Shown here: one piece after another, positions 40,456 to 53,573 of the stretch
Layout of the letters: each line of letters starts with the position of its first letter
How positions within the stretch are numbered: position 1 is the first letter of the stretch
Assembly: GCA_947247005.1 (NCBI GenBank)
Contig: OX365962.1
Span: 8,033,201-8,097,200, forward strand
Direction of reading: 5' to 3'
DNA length: 64,000 nt
DNA from: Spisula solida
Taxonomy: Eukaryota; Mollusca; Bivalvia; Venerida; Mactridae
Made by a program: the position numbers and the translations under genes
Notes under the pieces: model-generated
The model's database searches: none
The model's input: only the letters and a program-made list of their open reading frames with translations
Told to the model about the DNA's origin: nothing

Positions 40456-42957
40456 AATGCTCTGTGGCACCATGGTAACTTTAATAATGCTCTGTGACAC
40501 TATGGTAACTTTAATAATACTCTGTGGCACTATGGTAACTTTAATAATGCTCTGTTGCACTATGGTAACTTTAATAATGCTCTGTGGCACTTGGTAACTT
40601 TAATAATGCTCTGTGGCACTTGGTAACTTTAATAATGCTCTGTGGCTCTTTGGTTACTTTAATAATGCTCTGTGGCACTATGGTTACTTTGATAATGTTC
40701 TGTGGCACTATGGTTACTTTAATAATGATCTGTGGCACTATGGTTACTTTGATAATGTTCTGTGGCACTATGGTTACTTTAATAATGATCTGTGGCACTA
40801 TGGTTACTTTAATTATGCTCTGTGACACTATGATAACTTTAATAATGCTCTGTGGCACTTGGTAAGTTTAATAATGCTCTGTGGCACTATGGTAACTTTA
40901 ATAATGCTCTGTTGCACTATGGTAACTTTAATAATGCTCTGTGGCACTATGATAACTTTAATAATGCTCTGTGGCACTATGGTAACTTTAATAATGCTCT
41001 GTGGCATTATGGTAACTTTAATAATGCTCTGTGGCACTTGGTAACTTTAATAATGTTCTGTGGCACTTTGGTTAATCTAATAATACTCTGTGGCACTATT
41101 GTTACTTTAATAATTCTCTGTGGCACTATGGTAACTTTAATAATGCTCTGTGGCACTATGGTAAATTTAATAATGCTCTGTGGCACTATGGTAAATTTAA
41201 TAATGCTCTGTGGCACTATGGTAAATGTAATAATGCTCTGTGGCACAATGGTAACTTTAATAATGCTCTGTTGCACAATGGTAACTTTAATAATGCTCTG
41301 TGGCACTATTGTAACTTTAATAATGCTCTGTGGCACTTGGTAACTTTAATAATGCTCTGTGGCACTATGGTTACTTTAATAATGCTCTGTGGGACTTGGT
41401 ATCTTTAATATTGCTCTGTGGCACTATTGTAAATTTAATAATGGTCTGTGGCACTATTGTAAATTTAATAATGGTCTGTGGCACTATGGTAACTTTAATA
41501 ATGCTCTGTGGCACTATGGTAACTTTAATAATGCTCTGTGGCACTTGCTAACTTTAATAATGTTCTGTGGCACTATGGTTAATTTAATAATGCTCTGTGG
41601 CACTATGGTTACTTGAATAATGCTCTGTGGCACTATGGTAACTTTAATAATGCTCTGTGGCACTATGGTAAATTTAATAATGCTCTGTGGCACTATGGTA
41701 AATTTAATAATGCTCTGTGGCACTATGGTAAATGTAATAATGCTCTGTGGCACTATGGTAACTTTAATAATGCTCTGTGGCACTATGGTAACTTTAATAA
41801 TGCTCTGTGGCACTTGGTAACTTTAATAATATTCTTTGGCACTATGGTTAATTTAATAATGCTCTGTGGCACTATGGTTACTTTAATAATGCTCTGTGGC
41901 ACTATGGTAACTTTAATAATGCTCTGTGGCACTATGGTAAATTTAATAATGCTCTGTGGCACTATGGTAAATTTAATAATGCTCTGTGGCACTATGGTAA
42001 ATGTACTAATGCTCTGTGGCACTATGGTAACTTTAATAATGCTCTGTGGCACAATGGTAACTTTAATAATGCTCTGTTGCACTATGGTAACTTAAATAAT
42101 GCTCTGTGGCACTAAGGTATTTTTAATAATGCTCTGTGGCACAATGGTAACTTTAATAATGCTCTGTTGCACTATGGTAACTTAAATAATGCTCTGTGGC
42201 ACTATTGTAACTTTAATAATGCTCTGTGGCACTTGGTAACTTTAATAATGCTCTGTGGCACTATGGTTACTTTAATAATGCTCTGTGGGACTTGGTATCT
42301 TTAATATTGCTCTGTGGCACTATTGTAAATTTAATAATGGTCTGTGGCACTATGGTAAATTTAATATTGCTCTGTGGCACTATGGTAACCTTAATAATGC
42401 TCTGTGACACTATGGTTACATTTATAATGGTCTGTGGCACTATTGTAACTTCAATAATGCTCTGTTGCACTATGATTACTTAAATAATGCTCTGTTGCAC
42501 TATGGTAACTTTAATAATGCTCTGTGGCACTATTGTAAATTTAATAATGGTCTGTGGCACTATGGTAAATTTAATATTGCTCTGTGGCACTATTGTAAAT
42601 TTAATAATGGTCTGTGGCACTATGGTAAATTTAATATTGCTCTGTGGCACTATGGTAAATTTAATATTGCTCTGTGGCACTATGGTAACTTTAATAATGC
42701 TCTGTGGCACTATGGTTACTTTAATAATGCTCTGTGGCACTTGGTAACTTTAATAATGCTCTGTGGCACTATGGTAACTTAAATAATGCTCTGTGACACT
42801 ATGGTTACATTTATAATGCTTTGTGACACTATGGTAACTTTAATAATGCTCTGTGACACTATGGTTACATTAATAATGCTCTGTGGCACTATGGTAACTT
42901 TAATTATGCTCTGTTGCACTGTTGTTACTTTAATAATGCTCTGTTGCACACTTTTAA
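40456..42957 (+). repeat. 30-bp minisatellite, about 83 copies
   Basis: The unit is TCTGTGGCACTATGGTAACT followed by TTAATAATGC. Variants CACTTGGTAAC (two bases shorter) shift the frame and recur at intervals, marking higher-order repeats. Blocks with GTAAATGTAATAATG recur at about 41220, 41730 and 42000, and GGGACTTGGTATCTTTAATA at about 41391 and 42287. The long frames (10-residue repeats) are by-products. It lies between ZNF-D and a hairpin-ended array. Confidence 0.9.
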
Positions 42958-43320
42958 ATGAAAGTGATTTTTCTTGAAGAAAATTAAGCAGCCTGTGCCT
43001 TTTAAAATTGGGCAATTTTAGCGCGACAATATGCGAAATTGGAAATAATTAAAAAAGTTTGTTTGGGTTAAAAGGGGTAATATTTTGTATTTTCTACCGA
43101 TAATACCCTAGTCACATGTGGCAATGACCTTTGCAAGTTAGAAAATATATTGTTTTGACTTTAAAACAGCTACATATATACTGTTGTTGCTTTGAAACCT
43201 GCGAGCACAGAAGGGGGAACATATACATACTTTGTGGGACAAAATAATGTTTTTTTGGAAAAAAATTGGAGGTTATTTTGCAAGGGGAAGGGGGCCTGTA
43301 TTCGGCCCCAAAAATAGCCA
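42958..43320. other. No gene or repeat recognised
   Basis: Short flanking sequence between two repeat arrays. Confidence 0.35.
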
Positions 43321-43321
43321 A

Positions 43322-44770
43322 AACAAGAGGGCCATTGGCCCTATAGCGCTCACCTGATGGCTAGCAGTTTAGGCAGAATCAGTGACTTGGTGACCTAGTT
43401 TTTGACCCCAGATGACCCAGTTGCAAACTGGACCTATATTTCATAAAGCTACACATTGTGACTAATTGTCATTAATATCACATTCAAAATGTGATCCCTC
43501 GAGTGCAAACAAGATTATTCTTTGATGTGACCTTGTGATCTAGTTTTTGACCCGGATGACCCATTTACAAACTTAACCTAGATTTTATACAGACAAACAT
43601 TGTGACCAAGTTTCATAAAGATTAGGTAAAGCAGGTGACCTCTAGAATGTTAACAAGGTTTTTTTCAATGTGAACTTGTGACCTAGTTCTTGACACCAGA
43701 TGACCCAGTTGAGAACTTGATCTAGATTTCATAAAAACACATATTGTGACCATGTTTCATTCTGATTACATCAAAAATATGACCTCTATAGTGTTAACAA
43801 GGTTTTTCTTTGATATGACATTGTGACTTTGTTTTTGCCCACAGATGACCAGATGACCCAGTTACGAACTTGACCTAGATTTCATAGCGACACACATTGT
43901 GACCAAGTTTCATATAGATTAGGTAAAAAATGTGACCTCTAGAGTGTTAACAAAGTTTTTCTTTGATGTGACCTAGTGACCTAGTTTTTGACCCCAGACG
44001 ACTCAATTACAAACTTGACCTAGATCTTATAGAGACATACATTGTAACCAAGTTTCATTAAGATTATGTGAACAATGTGACCTTGATAGTGTTAACAAGG
44101 TTTTTCTTTGATGTGACCTGATGATCTAGTTTTTGACCCCAGATGACCCAATTACGAACATGACCTAGATATGATAGAGACATACATTGTGACCAAGTTA
44201 CATTAAGATTATGTCAAAATTGTGACCTCTAGAGTGTTAACAAGGTTTTTTTTATTTGACCTAGTGACCTAGTTTTTGACCCCAGACAACCTTATTACGA
44301 ACTGGACCTAGATCTCATAGAGACATTCATTGTGACCAAGTTTCATAAAGATTATGTGAAAAATGTGACCTCTATAGTGTTCACAAGGTTTTTCTTTGAT
44401 GTAACCTGGTGACCTAGTTATTGACCCCAGATGACCCAATTACGAACTTGACCTAGACTTCATAGAGACATACATTGTAACCAAGTTACATTAGGATTAT
44501 GTAAAAAATTGTGACCTCTAGAGTGTTAACAAGGTTTTTCTTTGATTTGACCTAGTTTTTGACCCCAGATGACCCAGTTACGAACTTGATCAGATTTTAT
44601 AGAGACAAACATTGTGACCAAGTTTCATAAAGATTAAGTGAAAACTGTGACCTCTAGAGTGTTAACAGTCCAATTGTTGACGGCGCACGGCGGACGGTGG
44701 ACGGCGCACGACGGACAAAGAGGTGATCACAAAAGCTCACCTTGAGCACTTCGTGCTCAGGTGAGCTATC
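43322..44770 (+). repeat. Hairpin-ended tandem array, diverged subfamily
   Basis: The left hairpin is GGGCCA-T-TGGCCC (43329-43341). It is followed by GCTCACCTG and about nine ~150-bp units with GACCTAGTTTTTGACCCCAG, ATGACCCA, TTGACCTAGAT and GTGTTAACAAGG. The right end has GACGGCGCACGGCGGACGG and a long hairpin at 44734-44767 (AGCTCACC, TGAGCAC, loop TTC, GTGCTCA, GGTGAGCT). Both hairpins differ in sequence from the 6379 element but keep their pairing. Confidence 0.8.
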
Positions 44771-44784
44771 ACTGAATGATAATA

Positions 44785-45296
44785 TACTTGACCTTCATAA
44801 TAATTATTCACCATATATATTGACATTACAGGATAAAACCTGTATTCCGGGATTATGGAATTAATTGAGTGAAGATGTTCGGAATATACCTGAGGGGGCG
44901 CTATACATATAGCGTTTAAAGCAATCAGGTACAATAATCGCTTTTTTGCCTGAAGTTATATATGTGAAACTTAAACTTTCGTCACAGCGACAACACTTTT
45001 ACAAACTCGCTGACATTCTTTTTCATAAATAATAAGTTTAAGATGGAACCAGTGGTCTAAAAAATGTCGGAGTCTACATATTGGGTATCATTGTAAAATA
45101 ATAGTTATTTCCTATTTAAAACAGAACGTTAATCTTCCGTTTTTTGGATAATGACGTTGCTATGACGTCGTGAAGTTGCTATATTTTCCCAACATCGTTG
45201 CCGAGCTTCGGAAGCGGCAGTGTCGAATAAAATGCAATATTTCAAATATTAAAACATTTTGAGGATATATTTTGCTAAATTTCAATAACAAAGATG
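44785..45296 (+). repeat. Left part of an ATATCGACATTAC-family element
   Basis: From ATTCACCATATATATTGACA to GTTTTGATATATT-type sequence it aligns with 51893-52270. Shared phrases are CCGGGATTA(T/C)GGAATTAATT, GGAAGCGGCAGTGT, GAATAAAATGCAATATTT and AACAAAGATG. It is interrupted at 45296 by the 4.6 kb foldback element and resumes at 49913. Confidence 0.75.
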
Positions 45297-48200
45297 TAGT
45301 CCAAGAGCTGAGGGCCATTTATTTACAATTCTTGTCCAAATCTATAATTGGTATGAATTGAAAGCATAAAGTGTCCAGTTTACGAAAACCCATTTCTTAC
45401 AAATATTTGCTGTCACAACGCTGAGAAATCCAAGATGGCCACCAAGATGGCCGCCAAATTTTCAAATTTCACCCCTGTGACATAATATACATGCTGTAGG
45501 TACCGATTCTGTCTTATATCATGTTTTATGTGATTTTTTTATAGGAAACATGTTGAAATACACAAATCAAGCATAAATCATGATGTTTATAAATTGGATA
45601 TTTGAAAATCATGCTTTTATGAAGAAAAAATGACGAAAAATTGGTAAAATATGTCATATCGTTTATGACAGTTAATATGCTTGTTGTATTTTTGGCCAAA
45701 TGACTGTCCCAAATAGTTCTAATGATAGTTATACAGTTCTTACAACATCACATTCACTCTACTGTGGTGTGGTGGTGAGATTTTGAAGCATAATTTGTAT
45801 TAAAGTGGGTGGGGTAATAATTTAACCCCAAAAATGAAATTTAGTTTGCCATTGAAAAATATCATTTTGAATAGGACATTTTATTTTTGTAACATTTAAC
45901 TGTAATATTAATATTATTTTTGTATCTATATGCATGATTTATTTCAATTATAGTGTATAGAAATGTTTTTTTCCAAATAGGAGGGGGTGGTAAATCGTTG
46001 ACAATGACGAAAAATATGGACCTTATCAGATTTGTCCAATACTGAATGCCCCATGCGCGCAAAAGATACTAATAGCCGGTTTTGTCAGGAAACAATCGAC
46101 TGTTGCATATGTTTACTTTATAACATTATTTTTTTAATAAAGCGACCATGCATGTGCCTCCCTGGAATCCAAGATGGCCTCCGAAATGCCATTTCTATGG
46201 TCAAATGATAAAATCGTTTAAAAATAGTGGGTATGCTACATGTTTTCCCTTTTGAACCTATCACTGCCTAGTATACATATGTTATGCTGTATTGAGGTAT
46301 CTCAACACTTCTGGGTGAAACTTATTCTGGTTGTTGTGAGTTCAGTACACATGTTTCCGGCTCAATGAGGTATACCAACAAATGCCGGGCCCAGTATTTA
46401 TGCCTCTATGAGGTTTTTTGGACAGCCTCTATGTAGTACTTAGCATTCCTAGCTGGCTGTGGTACATACCACTTCCAGGTACAGCTATATCTGGATCTCA
46501 TTGGTACCTTACACAGCTGGAGACAGCCATATCTGACTCTGAGGTACCTAACAGTCCTAACACTTCCGGGTATATTCATAACTGGCTATCTGAGATAGCT
46601 TTCACTGCCAGGTACAGCCAATTCCTGCCCTCTGTGGTACCTAACACGGACGGGTATAACAATTTCTAGCTTTTTGGGTACCTACAGCAGTGGGATACAG
46701 CCTTTTCAGACTCTACAAGGTTCCTATCAATTCAAAGTCATATCATTTCTGGCCCAATGAAGTACCTAACACTGCTGAGTAAAACCTTTTATGGTTCTCA
46801 CCCTGCCTAGTACGCTTATTTCTGGCTCGCTGAGGCACTTAATAGTACCCGGTACAGTCAGATCTTGCTCTCTTAGGTACCTACCACAGCCGGATGCAGC
46901 AATTTCTGGGTTGTTGAGGTACCTACTACAGCATGAAACGGCCATATCTGGATTTCTGAGATACCTACCACAGCATGAAACAGCCGTTTCTGGGTTTCTG
47001 AGGTACCTACCACAGCATGTATCAGCCATTTCTGGGTTTCTGAGGTACCTACCACAGCCGTATACAGCCATATCTGGGTTTCTGAGATACCTACCACAGC
47101 ATGAATCAGCCGTTTCTGGGTTTCTGAGATACCTACCACAGCATGTATCAGCCATTTCTGGATTTCTTAGGTACCTACCACAGCATGTATCAGCCATATC
47201 TGGGTTTCTGAGGTACATACCACAGCATTAAACAGCCATTTCTGGGTTTCTGAGGTACATACCACAGCCGTATACAGCCATATCTAGGTTTCTGAGATAC
47301 CTACCACAGCATGTATCAGCCATATCTGGGTTTCTGGGGTACTTACCGCAGCAGGATATAGCCATATCTGGGTTTCTGAGGTACCAACCAATGCATGTAT
47401 CAGCCATATCTGGGTTTCTGAGGTACCTACCACAGCAGGATATAGCCATGTCTGGGTTTCTGAGGTACCAACCACAGCATGTATCAGCCATATCTGGGTT
47501 TGTAAGGTACCTACCACAGCATTAAACAGCCATATCTGGGTTTCTGAGGTACATACCACAGCCGTATACAGCCATATCTGGGTTTCTGAGATACCTACCA
47601 CAGCATGTATCAGCCATATCTGGGTTTCTGAGGTACATACCACAGCCGTATACAGCCATATCTGGGTTTCTGAGGTACCAACCAATGCATATATCAGCCA
47701 TATCTGGGTTTCTGAGGTACCTACCACAGCATGTATCAGCCATATCCGGGTTTCTGAGGTACCTACCACAGCAGGATATAGCCATGTCTGGGTTTCTGAG
47801 GTACCTACCACAGCATGTATCAGCCATTTCTGGGTTTTTGAGGTACCCACCAAAGCAGAATATAGCCATATCTGGGTTTCTGAGGTACCTACCAATGCAT
47901 ATATCAGCGATATCTGGGTTTCTGAGGTTCTTAACACTCTATGTATCAGCCATATCTGGGTTTCTAAGGTACCTACCACAGCAGGATATAGCCATATCTG
48001 GGTTTCTGAGGTACCTACCACAGCATGTATCAGCCATATCTGGGTTTCTGAGGTACGTTCCACAGCTGGATATAGCCATATCTGGGTTTCTGAGGTACCT
48101 ACCACAGCATGTATCAGCCATATCTGGGTTTCTGTGGTACCTACAACAGCTGGATATAGCCGTTTCTGGCTTACTGTATACCTATCACTGGCAGAAACAT

Positions 48201-49912
48201 CAATTTCTTGCTCTTTTGTGCATACACCACTGCCGGGTACATTCATTTCTGGTTCTATGATGTACCTACCAATACCGGATACAGCCCTTTTTGGCTGTAC
48301 AAGGTACCTTGCACTGCTGGGTAAAGCCTTTCCAGGCTCTATGGGCTCTATCTAACACTGCTTAGTCACCTATTTCTGGTTCTACCAGGTATCACACACC
48401 ACTGCAGCATACAGCCTTTCTATATCAATGGCGTGTCTTACACTGCTTGACACAGCCATTTCTCAGCCATCCCATGTCAAAGAACAATTACTTAAAACTG
48501 CTCATTTAATACAATTATAATAATATCATGGAATGCGATGAAATACAAATATATGAGTAACACATACATTATATTTGTATTTAGTTACAAATATTAAACA
48601 AATGAATGACCTCAGCCACTTTTTGGTGACTATGTTTTCTAATGGTTAATTCTATTGTTTTTGAGCTTTTTATTTATAATTCTTTTATATAGCCTGATCA
48701 GATATAAAGTATGAATCAAGATATATTATACATACATGTTTGTTATTATAAATTGCATAAAAAACAAGAACAACATGCAACCCATTACATGTATTTCTAA
48801 ACAATTCTGACGCGTTGGCCACTATAACAATGACCGTAGACTTACCAAGCTTGGTAAAGTCATCATTCTGCATATTGTAGATACATATACTTGTGTCTTT
48901 GACACATTCAAACTTATTCAGTATCCACAGAGACTTATAATGTTATCTATAGTCTCTGGTATTCATAAGTCTATAAACAAAAATGTTATTGGCCATATAA
49001 GTATGTTTTACTCTTCTAACGTGACCTTTCACCATTTTGGTGGCCATCTTGGATTTCTGGGAGGCATATGCATGGTCTCTCAAGCAATTTTTTTGAACTT
49101 GATTAAATGATAATGAATTAATTAAGTAACAAAGCGATGTTTTGGCACAGGGGCATTCATTATTGGACATATTTTAATAATCTGATGCAGTCGATATTTC
49201 GTCATTGTCAGCGGTTATTTACCCCCATTCTAATATTTGAAAGCAATATTTCAATATAATACAATTGAAATAAAACATGCATAAAGATATAAAATAATAT
49301 TAATATTACAGTTATATTACGCAAATCAAATTTACCATTCAAAACAACAATTTTTGAATGGCAAACTAATTTCATTTTTGGGGTTAAATTATTACCCCAC
49401 CCACCTTAATAAAAATTATGCGTCAAAATCTCACCATCACACCACAGTAGAATGAATGTGATGTTGTAAGATCTATATAACTACCACTAGAACTATTTGG
49501 GATAGTTAATTGGCCAAAAATACAACAAGTATATTAACTATAGTAAACAATATGACAGATTTTTCTGATTTTTCGTCTTTTTTTCGTCATAAAAGCATGA
49601 TTTTCATATATCCAATTTAAAAACATCATGATTTGAGCTCGGTTTGTATATTTCAACATGTTTCCTATAACAAAATCACATAAAACATGTTATAAGACAG
49701 AATTGGTACTTACAGCATGTATATTATGTCACAGGAGTGAAATTTGAAAATTTGGCGGCCATCTTGGCAGCCATCTTGGATTTCTCAGCGTTGTGACAGC
49801 AAATTTTTGTAAGAAATGGATTTTCGTAAACTGGACACTAAATGCTTTCAATTCATACCAATTATAGATTTGGACAAGAATTGTAAATAAATGGCCCTCA
49901 GCTCTTGGACTA
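45297..49912. mobile_element. 4.6-kb foldback element with ~0.9-kb inverted arms
   Basis: The ends read TAGTCCAAGAGCTGAGGGCC inwards from both sides. The left arm (45297 to about 46215) and right arm (about 49015-49912) are diverged inverted copies; conserved phrases include CCAAGATGGCCACCAAGATGG-type sequence, GTGGGTGGGGTAATAATTTA and TGTAATATTAATATTATTT. ATG flanks both sides (45294-45296 and 49913-49915). The related element at 52264-52285 shows the uninterrupted site AAAGATGTTTAATGATAAT. This implies a 3-bp target duplication. The interior is mostly a 42-bp minisatellite. There is no transposase. Confidence 0.8.
46262..48480 (+). repeat. 42-bp minisatellite inside the foldback element
   Basis: The regular core (about 46910-48170, about 30 copies) has the unit GTATCAGCCATATCTGGGTT followed by TCTGAGGTACCTACCACAGCAT. 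Units carrying GTATCAGCC often alternate with GGATATAGCC or GTATACAGCC, giving an 84-bp higher-order period. Both edges (46262-46900, 48170-48480) are old diverged copies. Reading frames are open on both strands because 42 is divisible by three. Confidence 0.9.
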
Positions 49913-51008
49913 ATGTTTAATGATAATATACACATGTAGTAATGGTACAATATCTTTGTAATAATTTTTTCTTATTAAGACGTTGAAAAACAATAACTTA
50001 TATACTTCTACTATACTGACATCAAGAAAAAACGCTACAATAAAAAAGTTAATAACTTTTTTATTTTCAAAAATATGCCAATGATTATCGACACACCATG
50101 TATCTAGCTAAGCACGCGCCTTACGAAGCGAAAAAATAATCCCGTTTGGGTTTCGATGTACCAAGGTATGGTACGAAGCACGATTCGCAGGTGCGTCCCG
50201 TGCTCCTGTACCAAAAAGTATTTCCGGTCGACAAAAGTGCAGTTACAGTTGGTTTACAAGGTGAAATTCACAAGGAAATTTTTAAAATGAAACATTTAAT
50301 TTTAAATGCCACGACTAAAAAGGGAAAATCGAGCACAAGTTTCTTGAATGCTGGAAAGTGGAATTTCGCAAATTGACGTCGTTCGACGTTTTGTTGCTTC
50401 AAAACCCATTATGGCCGGATAAATTCAACGCGTAAATACCACTAGGAGATTAGCAGATATGTGTCCCTCAGATGCTCCGCGTGTGACCTCTGTACGAAAA
50501 GACGTTTATATCCGTTAATGTCACCCACGTGTCCACTTGACAACGTCACAATTGACTTTTAGCTCATGTGAAATGTAATTGTGGTCGGTCTGTGATGTTT
50601 TACAATAACCAGCATTTTTCCTGGAATACGTTCTATAGAACAAAGGTGGAACGTCCTTGATCGCCGTTTTAGTCAGTTTTAACGTCAGCTACAAAACGTT
50701 CGGGCATTACAAACTGTGAGTACGCTATCTCAAGATGCGTGCTGTTTAACTTGTGTGGATCAATTAGGCCAAGATTGCCAGCAGTTGTTGTCGGACATGG
50801 AGGGCATACGTGATATTGACATTTTGGGAAGGTTAAGGTTTTTGTATAACAATTTTGAACATCTCAAAGGCGACAATATCAAATGAGAATTTACAGACAT
50901 GTTTGCACATGCTTATATTTTAGTCTTTGAGACGAAATTATATTTTTACTACCCCAACGTATGAAATATCCGAACATATAGGTAGGTGTAGCGTTTCTTT
51001 TAGACGTC
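49913..51008. other. Right remainder of the interrupted element, then unassigned sequence
   Basis: To about 50000 the sequence matches the continuation of the family element (TTTAATGATAAT, GACGTTGAAAAACAATAA versus 52273-52340). From about 50100 to 51008 I see no supported feature. A frame at 50146-50376 has no recognisable similarity. Confidence 0.4.
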
Positions 51009-51016
51009 AGTATAAA

Positions 51017-52442
51017 TTCTCAATATCGACATTACACGATAAAGCCCGATTCCGAAATAAGAAATTTAACGGTGTGTTGGGTAGAGGGAAACAGGCCGTA
51101 TAGCGGGAGTGTATATAATTATTCTTTTTTCGACGTTTAAACATGTAAACGTATAAAAGAATTATTGTACATTATTATTAAACATCTATGTTTTTAAACT
51201 TCAATATACCAAGAATTATCTTTAAAAAATTGCATTTTATTCTAAACTTTCGCTTCCGTAGATAGATACCAATGGCGAGAAAATATACCATTTCCGAAGT
51301 CAGATAAGACTAGGCCAGTAGTACTGGACCGTATTAGTAGGCCAGTATTACCATCAGTACGGGGCCGTATTACTAGGCCAGTATTACCATCAGTACGGGG
51401 CCGTATTACTAGGCCAGTATTACCGTCAGTACGGGGCCGTATTAGTAGGCCAGTATTACCGTCAGTACGGGGCCGTATAAGTAGGCCAGTATTACCATCA
51501 GTACGGTGCCGTATTACTAGGCCAGTATTACCATCAGTACGGGGCCGTATTACTAGGCCAGTATTACCATCAGTACGGGGCCGTATTACTAGGCCAGTAT
51601 TACCATCAGTACGGGGCCGTATTACTAGTCTATTCAGACATGTACATTTTGTCATCAATTATCTTCGTGTTCGAAATTATTGTAAGACGTGTATAAATGT
51701 ACCACAAAAGTAAAACATGCGGCTAATTGCAAGGTATTGGTAAACTATAACAATAATTACCTCGATAAACTGTAGTTGAAATATTGTCTACGCACACTTT
51801 CAGTTCGTAATACGGGTTTAAAGGTCGTTTTTACGGTCCGTACCGTATTTATATCAAACTGAGTAGAGTTGTCCTTCTTTGTACTAGTGAGTATTCACCA
51901 TATCGACATTACAACTTAAAACCCGTTTTCCGGGATTACGGAATTAATTGAGGGACAATGTGCGAGATATTCCGAATGTACGTCAGGGGGGGAACGGATA
52001 TAGCGTATAGAGCAACTAGGTACAAAAATCGCGATTATTTTAGCCAAATGATAAGAATTTGTAAAAAGTCTTACTAGAAAACAATGACAACACAATTTTA
52101 CGACCTCGCTGATAATATTTTCGCCTAAATAATATGTTTTACTTGAAAAATGCTTATTTTTCCCGACATCGATATCGAGCCACGGAAGCGGCAGTGTAGA
52201 ATAAAATGCAATATTTTAAATATAAAGCATTTTTTAGGATAATTCTTGCTAAAGTTTAAAAACAAAGATGTTTAATGATAATGTGTAATAATTTGTTTAT
52301 AAGTTTTTCATGTTTAAACGTTGAAAAAAGAATAATTACATACACTCCCGCTATACCGCTCATTGCTCGCTAACCCCCTGACCGTGAAATTTCGGTTCCG
52401 GAAAAACGGGTTTTATTGAGTAATGTCGATATCGAGAATAGA
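51017..52442. mobile_element. TIR element of the ATATCGACATTAC family enclosing a CGTAC repeat
   Basis: The left end (51017 to about 51190) and right end (about 52263-52442) are inverted copies about 180 bp long. They share ATATCGACATTAC, TATAGCGGGAGTGTAT, AATTATTCTTTTTTC and GTTTAAACATG. Between them lie a 36-bp tandem array, the rest of a palindromic CGTAC repeat, and a further internal end in plus orientation at 51893. It is a non-autonomous, nested structure. Target duplication is unclear. Confidence 0.65.
51290..51890 (+). repeat. Palindromic CGTAC repeat, copy 4, with 36-bp head array
   Basis: About nine head units of 36 bp (ACTAGGCCAGTATTACCATC followed by AGTACGGGGCCGTATT), 51305-51632, precede the usual body and the tail TTACGGTCCGTACCGTATTT (about 51830-51850). 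Other copies have only one or two heads. Confidence 0.85.
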
Positions 52443-52449
52443 TCCTGTT

Positions 52450-53570
52450 TGTACTAATGTGAAAACGTGTTTTCTCTTGCAGCTGTGTCAAGTTTATGAC
52501 AAAATACAACCTAGTTACATAGTTTTCAGTAAATGCATGTACCCGAGCTCGAATTACAATTCGCTATTCATTTCGTTAATGTTGTTATTCTTTAATATTT
52601 GCAATACAATGAATGAAATCTGCGGTTACGAAATAGCCGTATTTTTCACAACAAATATCAAGTTACATTTGTATCTAAACGTGATTGTTCACAATGTTAT
52701 ATTTTCAAACTATTTAATACCTTTACAGGTCCGGGTCCAGAAAATTTAGAGTGGTGGGCACAACTAGGGATGTTACGTTGGGTTGGGTGCGAAGATAATT
52801 ACTTTCGTATTTAAATCATGCAATTTCCTGCACTTTAAGCTTTTAAAATCAGAAGTAAACGAGATAAAATTGTACTGCTACATAAACAGAAAATACGATG
52901 AGTTTAACGATTATTTAAAAATAAAATTCAAATTCAATTTTTTTAAAACAGACGTCAAATTATTAAAATTCAACCAAAGAATACGGGAATATAGTGTATA
53001 ACCGTGAGACAACGTACATTTTTATGCAATTATTTAAACATATGTTTAAGATTTTTTCAAATAAGAACTATATTTTAGAATTTGAGTTACATTAATAAAT
53101 TTGTAGGCCTACTGCTACAAATCAAAATGCATAACCGATGAAATAAACAATATTATATCTGAAAGTTTCCACAGGTACAGATCAATGTTTTAGTAAATTT
53201 AGATAAAATTCATGAAATTTCCTGCACCCTAACGTTTTAAAAAAATATGAAAATTTAATGCTAGACACATGAACTTAAAAAAATGTGCCTCTAGCAAAGA
53301 TTTTTGTAAATTTTGAATTATTATTGTTTAATGTTTTAAAATATCACGTGAAATATTTAAATTACATTGTTACATAATCAATAATAAATCTACCAACAAG
53401 AAAATTTGGAAATGCAATTTAATTTCTATCGTGTCACTATTTTTTTAATCGATCAGTTCATACGTTTTAGTAACATCAGGGGTGTCAACTGAGTCAAATA
53501 AAAAATCTTGAAAATCATATGCGGCTGACTATTTTTGCCAAACAGGACGCTTTCAACCACCTTGTTTCCA
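52450..53570. other. No gene or repeat recognised
   Basis: Very AT-rich. The frames at 52423-52749 and 52783-53001 have no recognisable similarity and look like AT-rich by-products. Confidence 0.35.
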
Positions 53571-53573
53571 CTC

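Noticed and set aside
40584..42782. Hydrophobic 10-residue repeat frames over the 30-bp minisatellite
   Set aside because: Many overlapping frames broken by short variant units; no gene structure.
46791..48260. Open frames over the 42-bp minisatellite
   Set aside because: Same reason: multiple overlapping frames on both strands from one repeat unit.
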